Of a DNA stretch of 64,000 bases, positions 40,401-52,400 are shown piece by piece. Each line of letters begins with the position of its first letter. Within the stretch, counting starts at the first letter, position 1. A program made the position numbers and the translations under genes. Origin of the DNA: Lepidostoma basale (Eukaryota; Arthropoda; Insecta; Trichoptera; Lepidostomatidae); assembly GCA_022606425.2 (NCBI GenBank), contig JAHDVF020000136.1, forward strand, positions 62,001-126,000, in the 5' to 3' direction. Below the pieces are notes generated by a model. That model ran no database searches. It worked only from the letters and a program-made list of their open reading frames with translations, and had not been told where the DNA came from.

Positions 40401-43400
40401 GAAACTTGTTATTTTTTAGATAAGTCTCAAAATATTTGGGATAACTTCACGCACGAGAAACCCTCGAAGATATCAGATGGAAGCACCGGAGATGTAGCGT
40501 GTGACTCTTACAATCTCTACAAAAGAGACGTGGAGATGCTGAGGGAACTCGGTGTAGATTTTTACCGCTTTTCCATCTCTTGGTCGCGGCTTCTTCCCTC
40601 TGGCTTCGTGGATAAAGTCAGCCGCGATGGCTTGAAATACTACAACAGCCTTTTGGACGAACTTCTGTTACATAACATCACGCCACACGTCACACTCTAC
40701 CACTGGGATCTACCGCAAAAATTACAGGAACTAGGCGGATGGAGCAATCCGCTTATGGTCAACTATTTCATCGACTACGCGAGAGTTGTGTTTGATAGCT
40801 TTGGGAGCAAGGTGAAGGTTTGGATCACGTTCAATGGGCCGACTCTGATGTGCACGAATGGCTATGGTACTGATAAGGAGTACGCGCCTTCTGTCAGCTT
40901 TCCTGGAGTGATGGAGTACCTCTGTGGACATCATGTATTGCTGGCTCACGCCGGAGTGTACAATCTGTACAAGAATCAGTTTAAATCCAAGCAAAATGGT
41001 AAATTTCATGTTTTTATTACTAAATATACACATATTTGTATGACGGTGCGTTTAGTTGTTCCCTGAATCTGGTCATAATTAATTAACACACTTAATTCTA
41101 CTTTTCAAAAAGTTATAATTTAACTTTTTATACGGATTAATTGTATCTCAATAGAGATGAAGATGTACATTGTTTTGGAAACAGAATATGGTGGTCGAGG
41201 CGTTTTACAGGACTTATGACCTGTCATTGGTTGGGTTAAGCGATCGCTTTATGTATTACAACATTCCCCATTTCGCCCTTCTTTTTATAACTTTACATGG
41301 CGGTTTGTTCTAATATGATACATCCATTAGTTTTTTGAATGTAGTTTCTTGAACAATGGTGTAAAACTCCATATTAAATCATTAATAAAATACATATATT
41401 AGTACCGAATCCATACACTACTCGCTTATTCTAATTGTAATCTAAACATTGATATTATCGATTTAGGATTTTGGAACTGTATACAAATTCTTAAGAGAAA
41501 AACAGTAGTTTATAGATTATAAAAAAACTTAGTCGATGTCAAAATTAACACACGATCAGAAAAAGTCCGAATGATCAAAAACGCAAACAATCTTTTTAAT
41601 TATTTCATTTCTACAAGAATGAGTATGGTAGCTAACCGCGGCTCTATCCCACCATTTCTTTTGAGAATGTTGGGGACCAATTATCTGCAGCTTTGAAGAA
41701 ATTGGTTTCTCATGACCAATTTCATTAGATTAGGGGATATTTCAAGAACTCATCCATGTTGTTGGGTGTGAGTATTTTTGTTCCTGATAGATATCTCCGA
41801 CAGCGCCAGTATAAATTTATTTTATCTGCCAGTCATAAGAACCAACCTGCCTTTGGTGATGCCGGTGGGAAGAGCAATCAATCTGCTCAACATGAACATC
41901 GACGTCTTCCAATAGTGAAAGTACATTCAGGAGACAAATATTATCAAACCATTAGTCAAACCATTTATTTAATATAAATTTAAGGGGTTATCACTATGCA
42001 ATTCCACAATAACGAAATTTTATGAATCAAAACACTGCTTAAATACATTTAAAAAATCGTCATTATGGATTTCCACGTTGAAAAATACAGTGTTTTATTT
42101 TATAAAAAAATGTCAAATCATCTCATGCTTTTCTGCTATTTGACCTTTTCCACATAGATGCCTTAAACTATTATATAAATATGTTTCTTGTGTCTTTGAG
42201 AAAATGAATTTATTTGATTTGATTTCTACGTAAATAAACACGCTGTACAAAGTAGTTAAATTTACTTCCAGGGCGTGTGGGAGTCTCTTTATATTCGCCG
42301 TGGATTGAGCCTTTCTCTAACAGCACAAGGGACCAGGAAATATCTGAAATCGGAATGCAGTTTGCTGTAAGTAGCACTTCGACCTAATAATAAAAAAGAT
42401 CTCAATTGTTCCAGTTTTCCCTTTCACCTCCTTCAGCTGTTTAATCGAATTGACCTTCGCAAAAAATGACAAGTTTACTTCTAGAATTACGTAAGTACTG
42501 TGTACTATCTCATATTAATCTCGTATCAAATATCTTGAAACAATACGTACAAAAAATGTCTATTAATACTTGTAACGATATGGCAAATCTAAATTAAAAT
42601 GAATGTACCATATAAGATACATATGAACTTGTAAGTAATAGTATATTTCATGGCTCGATACTAAATTAGGTAACTCAATTTTTCTGTTTTGAGTTATAAT
42701 ATATTAACATCAATGTATTGTCCATCGAAAGGGTTTTTCAATAATATAAATATATTACTAATTCTGATTTTGGAAATTTGGTTTGGTTCATTTGGTGTTC
42801 CCGTGAATTTGGAGAAATTACGTGTATAAGTGAATTGTTTTGGTCATTTTGATTGTTGCCGCACTTTATAATAGTTAATTGTGACACGTAATACGTTTGT
42901 ACTGTTTTGATGTCAAAATTATACAAGTTTTTTCGTTTATATAAAGAATTTTGACAGGTGTAAAATTAAATTTTTCATTTGTTCCAATGACAATTTGAAT
43001 AATTTCTTCAATATTCTTTTAAAGTTCTTGCTGGTGTTGGTTGGTTTTAAGTGCCTAATTACTGCCAAATAAAAAAAGTGGATACGTGGAACATTAATTA
43101 AATCATATAACAGCTAATTTAAAAAACGGTGGATACGTGTAACATAAATTAAATAAACACAAAAGTCCGGATCGTCCATGTCAACATGTGCAACATCGGA
43201 AAACATTATGTGTTATTACATTATGTGCTAAATTTAAAAAACGGTGGATTCGTGGAACATAAATTAAATAGACAAATGTGCACCATCTAAAAATAACATT
43301 TTGTATTAAATTATTTTTATTTTGTTATTTTATTTTATATCATTGTATTTTATATTATTTGTTTTAGATTTATTTTGTGGATGTTGGAAGATCGAAGTGT

Positions 43401-46400
43401 GCGCGGGAGATGCCTATTGGTGGCGATGAGGTTCGCAACCCATCACACCGCGTCTCCCGCGGGGCGAAAAGAGAAGGATGGAGTGCCGCATCAGTAAAAG
43501 TGTGACAATCCATTCTTTCTGCCTACCCTTTCGGGGAGACGGCGTGATGGTTAGTTAGTTAGTTAATAAATATATAAAATAAAAATAAACATTCTTCTAC
43601 GTCTTCTTCTTTAACCGTCTCTCTACTGCGGATGCAAGCCTCTTAAAACTTTGTCCATTTTTCATCCATCTTCTTCCCCCGAGTGGAATTAGATCATCAG
43701 CCCATCTTTTTAGGTTCGATGCTCCTTTTTTCCTCCCACGGTCTTCACGTCAAGACTCTGGGTGCCCATCTCTCTGTTCCCTGTCTGGCGATATGTCCTG
43801 CTTATTTACACTTTAGTTAGGCAACATGGTCCATTATATGACAAGCTTTGTTCGGCGTCTGATTTCGGTATTAGGTATTTTGTCGTCTTTCACTCTTTCG
43901 TCTTTCACTCGGAACAGCTTGTGTCACTCAAAAAAACCCGATCTACCCATGGCAGCATCACCTAAGGCCTCCTTAATCATACCGTGAGTCTCTTTGCTCG
44001 TTTTACCAAGCTTAACACAAAAAATGATCGCGTATCGCTGTTCCAGTAAACGCTCTATGATTCTCCGTGACGAGGCGTTTCGACAGGGGTTCGCAGTACA
44101 AGCGACCTACTCTCTTCAACTGCCGACTTTTCCCAGCGTTCCTAATATCCCCCTCCACTGATCCTGCGCATGCAGACCACCTCTCGTCCGCCCGATCGCC
44201 CAGGAAAAAAACAGTCCTACTACTTTGAGAAAAGACCCTGTATATATATATTTACACCTGAAGATGCAAGTTTCCTCCGAAACATGTCGTGTTTTTTAAT
44301 ACTTTGTAGATTATAAACAAAGTTATTTTCAATTACGTGTATCACTATGGAATTCTACAATGTTAATGCTTTAGCTTTCAATAACTTTTAACTAATTATA
44401 AACCACTTTATTGATTTAGATGCGCCAATCGGTTTCACTCTGTAGCGAGATTCATCAGGGCTATACACAAATTAAAACTGAGTAAACCGGTTCGAAACTA
44501 AAACATCAGTCAATTGTATCTCAATAGAGACGAAGATGTAAATTGGAAACAGAATATGGTTGATCAAGGTGTTTACAGGACTTATGACCTGTCATTGGTT
44601 GGGTTAAGCGCATGCTTTACGTAATATAACATTCCCCATTCCACCTTATTTTTCTTATGACCACCATGTCTGACAAATTTTTGGAAGTTGTATATATGTT
44701 AATCTCCAACACCACCCTTTACATGGTAGTATATTCAATCTACACACTAACGCCATCTATGAAGATTGTATTTTAAGTATTAAGCAGAAGATCTTTTTAA
44801 CGCAATTTGAAAGGCTACCGCCATTTACCGCATTGCTAGAAACCGCCTAGAGATGTCACTCCAATCTATATGCTATAATTTTGACCAGTTTTTGTTTTTT
44901 TACAACATTTTAAATGTATACAAATACTTGTAGACGAACAACTGGATTTCACCCATTGCGGGCTATTAATTCAAGAATCAATTGTATCTCTATTGAGATA
45001 CAATTGATTCTTGAATTGATAGCCCGCGATGGGTGAAATCCAGTTGTTCGTCTACAAGTATTTGTATACATTCAAAATGTTGCAAAATATCAGTTTTTGT
45101 TTATGTATAGCCCTGATGAAGCTTGCTCAAGTGAAACCGGTTGGCAATACTAACTTAATAAAGTAGTTTATGCTAAGTAAAATGTGTTAAATTGTATTTT
45201 TTTTATATGTCAAACCACAAAGTAATGGCTTCCTATCAAAGATGAAATGAAATGTTTTTCAAGCAGAGCTTCATCTAGGTAACAAAACAAACTAAAGATA
45301 ATGGTATAAAGAATATAAAAAATATTGTAAACTGAGTTAATTAGCATTTTTAAAATAAAGTAATTTGTATACCTGGAAAGAAAATAATGTTTAAAGTATT
45401 GTACGAGTATGTCTGAAGTTACTTACTTGTTTTGAGTTGAACCCAAAGTATATCTGAATTTTTGGCATAAGATGAGTTTTGGCATAACTCATCTTATGCC
45501 AAAAATAGATTGCCAAAGATTGAGAACTTCACTTCTCTAGTTATAGTACATACGCGTGGTTTTAATGTGAACTCCATACTAATAACGCCATTTTCTCAAA
45601 ATTGAGAAATTTTGGTTGCCTAATTTTAGTATTGCGCCCATGATTGTATGTCGTTTTCCTATACAATAGGGGGCTCATATTTCTTTAAAATTTTACGCTT
45701 TTCAAGCTGATGCTGTTTTATTGTTCAAGCCATTTTCTTCTATAATATATTCGCCGCCACTGTGTGTTGTTAAATCATATTAAACTTTATAATCATAGCC
45801 ACTTATTTAATCATTTAGCACATGTTTCCAATGGTTACCATCCTTCCTCGGTGTAAATTAAAGATGGTAATAAAAAAATAAAAAGGTTCAGATATGTGTG
45901 TAATACTTACTTAAATGACGTTTGTTCAAATCGGTTCGTTTGATGTAATAATTTTTAAAACCTTACAAAATGTACAATATTTAAACAATTGGTTGTTAAT
46001 GTACTATTTTGTCAATTTTCATTTCTGCATTTCACGTTTAAGATATAGTCTAAACGTTACGTGATGATATTCAATTGAGGTATATAATTAATTGCTGTAT
46101 GTCTCGAAAACACTATAAATAGCAGTGGACTTCAAGAATCCTCTTGACCTCTTGACAGATTAATTCTTATTAGCCTTCCATAAGAAAATTAAAAGTAGTT
46201 CAAAATGGCAGCAGCTAGTTATAACGACTTCTAATTGACGCTGAAACGTAAACGCAGGTTATCTATGTAGGTTGGCCAGCGCCTATAAACTTGGAGGCGA
46301 TAAAAGTACGGTAATTATATAACGTGAGTGCCTTTATTACTATGTAAGAGGTATATGAACATCATTGATAAAATAATGTTTAAAATACGTATGTTGCGAC

Positions 46401-49400
46401 CTTCGCTAATATTAAATATTTATTATTGTATCGCTAGATCATTTTATAATAAGATACGTCGTCAGTTTATCGTTAGATTCGTCGTAAAGTCGTTCGTCTT
46501 TAGTTAGAAAGTTTCAATCCTGGGATTGGTTTGCAGCGATTTCTTCTATTCTTCTCTTCCATTCATCCTTGTATTGTGCGGCTCTTTTGAAATCTGCATA
46601 TGATGAGCAGCGCACGTCCACCAATAGGTCCTCCAGGTACTATCGGCGTGGGCGTCCCCTAGAGTTTGTCCCTTCGGTCATACCCTCCATTATGGCATGC
46701 AAGAGACCTTCTTGACGTATTACATGGCCGATCCATCTTGTACGCCTTTCGGACAAGGTCCTGAGCAGGTGCCTTCCTCCTTCGATTCTTTGAAGAATCT
46801 CCTCATTCGTAATGTGGTCTCTCCAGGAAATTCCTAATAGTCTTCTATAGGACCACATCTCAAAAGCCTCCAGTCTCCGTTTATCTCTTTCGGATAGGCA
46901 CCATGTCTCGCAGCCGTACATCAAGATACTCCATACATAGGTCTTAATGAGGAGTATTCTCAGTTTTAGGTATATATTATTTGATTATATTATTTTCGAC
47001 CTTTTATTAAATGCAAGCCTAGCCTGATGTATACGGCTGTCGACCTCGCTCTTAGACCGACGTCCCATGTTATTTCGCTCCCAAGAAACTCCCTGGAACT
47101 CCTGACATCACTACACTCTTCTGATGTTGCGACCGGCCTACAGTCAGCAGCTTTGTTTTGCAGCTCGTTCGTCTTTTTATCATAAAATCCATCGTCAGTT
47201 TATCGTTAGATCCGTCATCATTTTACCTTAAAATCCTTCGTCAATTTATCATAAGGTCCATCGTCGGTTAATCGTTAGATCCGTCGTCAATGGGCAATAA
47301 ATTCTATCGACAATTTATCACGAGATCCATCTTCAGTTTTTAGTAAAATCCTTCTACAATTATCATAAGACCCATCGTTCAGTAATTTAACTTAGATTAA
47401 ATGTATATAAATTATATTAATTGTGACAAATTTGTTTCGCCTTGCTAGGGCATTCTCAAACGTAGTCAGGGAGTTTGAGAATGCCCTCGCAAGCCAAAAC
47501 AAATTTGTCACAATTTATGTAATTTATACAAATTAAATCCAAGTAAAACTACTAAACAATCGTGTTTTCTATTATAAATTAATAATGGAGTTTTACAAAA
47601 TTAATACGTTAACCATCAATAAGTAAAAATAATTCTTGACATAGTGGTAACACAGTATAACAGCATTTAGTTGTCAAAAAAAAAACAGAAATATAATGTC
47701 AATTTTACATAACTCTGATAAATCAAAGTAAAAAAAGGAAATATAGTATAGCTTATTTTAATAAGTCTCAATCTTACAGTATGGATTGAAAAAATGATGA
47801 TACATTGAAAACGTTCGTTTTCTAGTAGTATTGGTTTAATGGGAAGTTAAATGATTTTTTTCATATATCTAGATTTGAAATGAAAAAAAAAAGTATGATG
47901 ACTTAGTAAACAAAACATGTGATTCTCTTACCATATAATGAAGCTTTTAGAAAATAGACATTTTTATTCGTTCCCATTAATTGAAATGCAGTTTAACATC
48001 ATTGTCCAAGAAACTATATACTTCTAATATCAACATCATATGCGTATAGTGATCCCAAAGTATAAAACTGCTAGTCTGTCTCATGGCATGCTCATCTAGC
48101 CATAATTATCGGAAAATGTCAAACATTCCTATTTACATAAAACAAGTTGTATTAATGATGTAGAGCGTGTGACCTAGATTTCAGATGACATAATACATTG
48201 TATCTATAAGTAAAAATAAATTAAATGTATTGACCACATGTTATTTAAAAAAAAACCTATCCAAAAAAGGCTAAGATGGCAGTGAAGAGTGGTGTTCTTG
48301 TACCGACTCTTATGTATGGAAGTGAAGCATGTATCTGTCAAAAAAAGGATGAAAGCAGAATAGTTAAATGCAATAGAAATGAAATCTCTTAATCGAATGT
48401 GTGGTAAATCAGTATATGAAAGAGTATGAATTGCAAATATAAAAAGTGAATGTGGTGCGAGTAAAGATCATTTAGATGGTTTGGATACATCGACTGATAA
48501 AGAAAGTATATGAAAATGACGTAAACTGAACTAGAAATAGAGGAAGTCCGAGAAAAACGTGGCAGATCAAATCAATCAAATATTAAAAGTCGGCCATTTG
48601 AGGAACTAGCAGAGTGAATGAAAAAATAAGAGGACGGCCAAGGAAAACATGTCAAGACCTAATTCATAAATTAATTTTTGATAATCTTAAGGCGTTAATA
48701 CTGTATTATTGATTGTATCTCAATAGAGACGACGATGTATTTTTTTTTTGAAACAGAATATCGAAGTCGAGGCGTTTACAGGACTTATGACCTGTCATTG
48801 GTTGGGTTAAGCGATCACTTTATTTTAACAACATTCCCCATTCCGCCCTTCTTACGACCACCACGTCTGACAAATTTTTGGAACTTGTATATACGAGCAT
48901 GCTACTATTTTAAATAACTTCACATTTTTTAGGTCAATCTACACTAGCGACATCTATTAAGATTATTTGTAAGCATGTCTATTGAGATACAATTATTAAT
49001 CCTTAAAAAATTATATCTTCGGCTCTATTGAGATACAATTAATTCTTAAAAAATGATTAACCCGCAATGGGTAAAATCCAGTATTTGTATACATTCGAAA
49101 AAACAAACTGTAGAATTGCTATGTAATGATGAGATTTTTTTATTAAAAATCTTAACGTCATTAATACAAGTCCAATTACAAAAAGGTGAACTTACGTTCG
49201 AAGTCATAAAAATAGACGAGTGTGCATGCTATGGTGTATGTACCAGTATATAGATAATACTCGAGAGATATGTCAGGATTGAGCAGTATCCATCTTCTCT
49301 GCCCACCCCTCCGGTGAAATGGCGTCATGGTTGGTTTTCTGAATATCCGTGTGACGTTCTTTGAAAATGTTTCTCACCTGTTTCTCTGAACCAGCTGAGA

Positions 49401-52400
49401 GGACAGCGTTTATATTCAAATATACGTAGATCAACTGAAATCAATATTTCTGTAGATGCCTCGTGGTAATACGAAATTCTTTAATCAATATCATCTGTTA
49501 TACAGTTCACAGCTGTTATGACATCATCTAATTGCATTGAGTGTTTGAATTTTATTATTTGTTTTATATCCACAATAATAAATACAGGTCTGTATTTCAT
49601 GCTGGTGGTTGGATGAGAAAGGCACAAGAAGGGAATATGTGGAGAAGTATGGGAATGGCTTTTTGTCCAGCAGTGGACGACAACGACTACTTAATGAGAG
49701 TATTTCTTATTGCTGTAATTTAGTATTTTAACTATGCAAAAACCAACAAACAAACCATCACGCCGTTTCCCCGCAGGGGTAGGCAGAGAGAATGGACCGC
49801 CACACTACTCTATCCTGGCAAACCTCTCTAGATTCCTCCACATTCATACAACGAGTCATACACGCACGTCGATTCCTCCGACTTCTAGCATGACCAACCT
49901 TTAAAATTTGATTAATTTGGTCATGGCCATGTTTTTATCGGTCTGCCTCGACTTCGTACCCCATTTACATCATTAACGTATACTTTCTTAACCATTCTTT
50001 CTCCATCCATGCGTTCCATATGTCCGAACCAACGCAGCGATCCTTTCATAATTTTGTTCATAATTTCTTCTTCCGCTCTACAATCCTGTTTAACTATGCA
50101 GAACTAATAAAATACAGAATGAAGTTGCACGAACTGCATTTAATAAAATGAGAACCTTCTTTTGCAACGATAATCTCAACTTGAAACTCCGACAAAGAAT
50201 GATTAAATGTTATATATATGGTCTGTTCTACTGTATGGCTGCGAAACCTGGACTCTAAAAGTGAATGTAATGACCCGGTTGGAGGCGTTTGAGATGTGGA
50301 TATACCGCAGAAAGCTCCGTACACCGTGGACCGATAGGGTTAGTAATGCAGACGTACTACAGAGAGCCAGAGCCAATAGAGAGCTGTTGTTGAGTGTGAA
50401 AGTTAGAAAGGTTGAGGATATTTGCGTTGTGTCTATAACATATTGTGCATTTTTTTGTATGCAACAGGTCTAGTGAACCCAATTACTGTATACAATTTGT
50501 TTTTAGCTATTTATATACAGTTGTTAAGGGGAAAAAATCGTTTCATGTTCAGTTGCTTAGAGGAGAATAATACCACCTCCTTCAACTGATATTAATGGGT
50601 AAAGTGGAGGGACGTCAGGGTTGGTAGAAGACTGCTGTATCGGCTGCGAAACATAATAGAGTGGACAAGAATTACAAAAGTTCCGAACCTGTTTCAAAGG
50701 GCGCGGGACCGAGCTGCCTTTGCTGCAGTGATCGCCAACGTAAGGGGGACCTGACACGGCACCGGAAGAAGAAGAAGCATTTTAACTGTTAAATTATAAA
50801 ACTCTATTTATGTTTTATTTTTTGCGACAGCTGTTTCGTTAACCTATGTTGACATCATGAGGTGTTCAATAATTTATAAACTGTTGAAATTAAAATTTAA
50901 TTTCAAAAACTTACTAACTAACATACCATTACCCCGTCTCCCCGAAGGAGTAGGCAGAAATAATAGACTCTCACACTTTTCTTTCCTGACGTATTTCTCT
51001 CGTTTCCTCAACATTCATACACTTTTCCTGATATATTTCTCTCGATTCCTCAACATTCATACATCGTGTCATGCACGCGCGTCGATATCTCTGACTCCTC
51101 ACGTGGCCGACCGACATTCAATATTTGATTTATTTGATCGTGCCACGTTTTTCTCGGTCTTTCTTTATTTCTAGTTCCATTTACATCGTTAACATAATAT
51201 ATTTTTTTACCATTCTTTTTTCATTCATTCTTCCATGTGTCCAAACCATCTTAATGATCCTTTCATTATTTTATTCATAATACCATCATTCGCACCGCAT
51301 TCTCTTCTTATATTTTCATTCGACACTCTATCATACACAGATATTCACACATTCGTCTGAGAGATCTAATTTCGACTGCATTTATATTATACTTTCATCC
51401 TTCTTTTGCCAGTTCCATGCTTCGCTTCCATGCATAAGGGTCGGAACAAGAACACCATTGTGCACTACCATTTTAGCTTATATTCAAGTATTATATTACG
51501 AGTATGTTTAATGATTAATCTTAGAGGTCTTATTATTTGTTTTATTACTTGTAATTACAGCTTGGCTGGTTTGCTAATCCCCTTTTCTCAAAAACTGGGG
51601 ATTATCCTGAGGCGATGAGATCAGCCGTGAGGAACAGAAGTATCCAGCAGGGATACACCGTCTCCCGGCTTCCTCAGTTCACCCCGGAGCAGACCCAGCT
51701 TCTGAACGGGTCCGCTGACTTCCTGGGCATCAACTACTACACCTCCCTGATATGCAAAGAGTACCTTGGGCAGAGACCGCACTTTCCGGAGCCTTCCGTG
51801 GCGGATGATATCGGGTTTGAGTCCTTTCAGTCAAACGACTGGGAACCTTCCTCATCAAGTTGGCTACGAGTAAGAAAATTTTAATTAATTTGATATTTAC
51901 AACAACAAATAAGGTTTTTGGCGAGTATGTGTCATTTATAATAATAGCGCTTGATTTGAGTATTCAAATAAAATGCAGAATTGAAGTGTCATTTGCTGCA
52001 TTTAATAAAATGATAACCAAGTTTTGTAACGATAATCTAAACCTGAAACTACGCCAAAGATGGTAAAATGCTATATATGGCTTTGTTACTTGGACTCTGA
52101 AATGGAATATGATGAACCGGTTGAAGGCTTTTGAGATTTGGAATGTTTAAATTCTTAAAAAAAAGTTTTTGTTTTTGTTAACTTTTTAGGTTAAATGTAT
52201 AAAAAACATATTATTATTACATAAAAAATTAATATAAATGAATATATCTTCTAGGAGTTTTATTATGTTTTATATTGAATGACATGTTTCGTCCTTCTAA
52301 GACATTATCAAATGTCCAATTAACATTTGATAATGCCTTAGTAGGGCGAAACATGCCATTCTATTATATATAAAACTCCTAGAAGACAGACGTTTGCATT

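Larger units (their letters stand above)
44391..45170. repeat. ribozyme foldback element split by a family A insertion
   Basis: Left arm 44400-44470 ('accactttattgatttagatgcgccaatcgg', 'tcatcagggctatacac') and right arm 45098-45170 ('gtatagccctgatgaagc', 'gaaaccggttggcaatac', 'aataaagtagttt') are inverted partners. The family A element at 44512-45092 occupies the loop. Confidence 0.8.
47400..47580. repeat. foldback element, family F, palindrome
   Basis: Arms 'ttgtgacaaatttgtttcgccttgctagggcattctcaaa' and its inverse around 'cgtagtcaggga'; right flank 'caaattaaatccaagt..acaatcgtgtttt'. Each arm reads as a hammerhead-like unit outward. Confidence 0.85.

Noticed and set aside
40731..41033. 100-codon minus-strand gene
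   Set aside because: It is the reverse of gene B exon 3.
43430..43441. Pol III B box in the 555-bp element
   Set aside because: GGTTCGCAACC differs from the consensus at key places and no A box lies at a proper distance; not called as a promoter.
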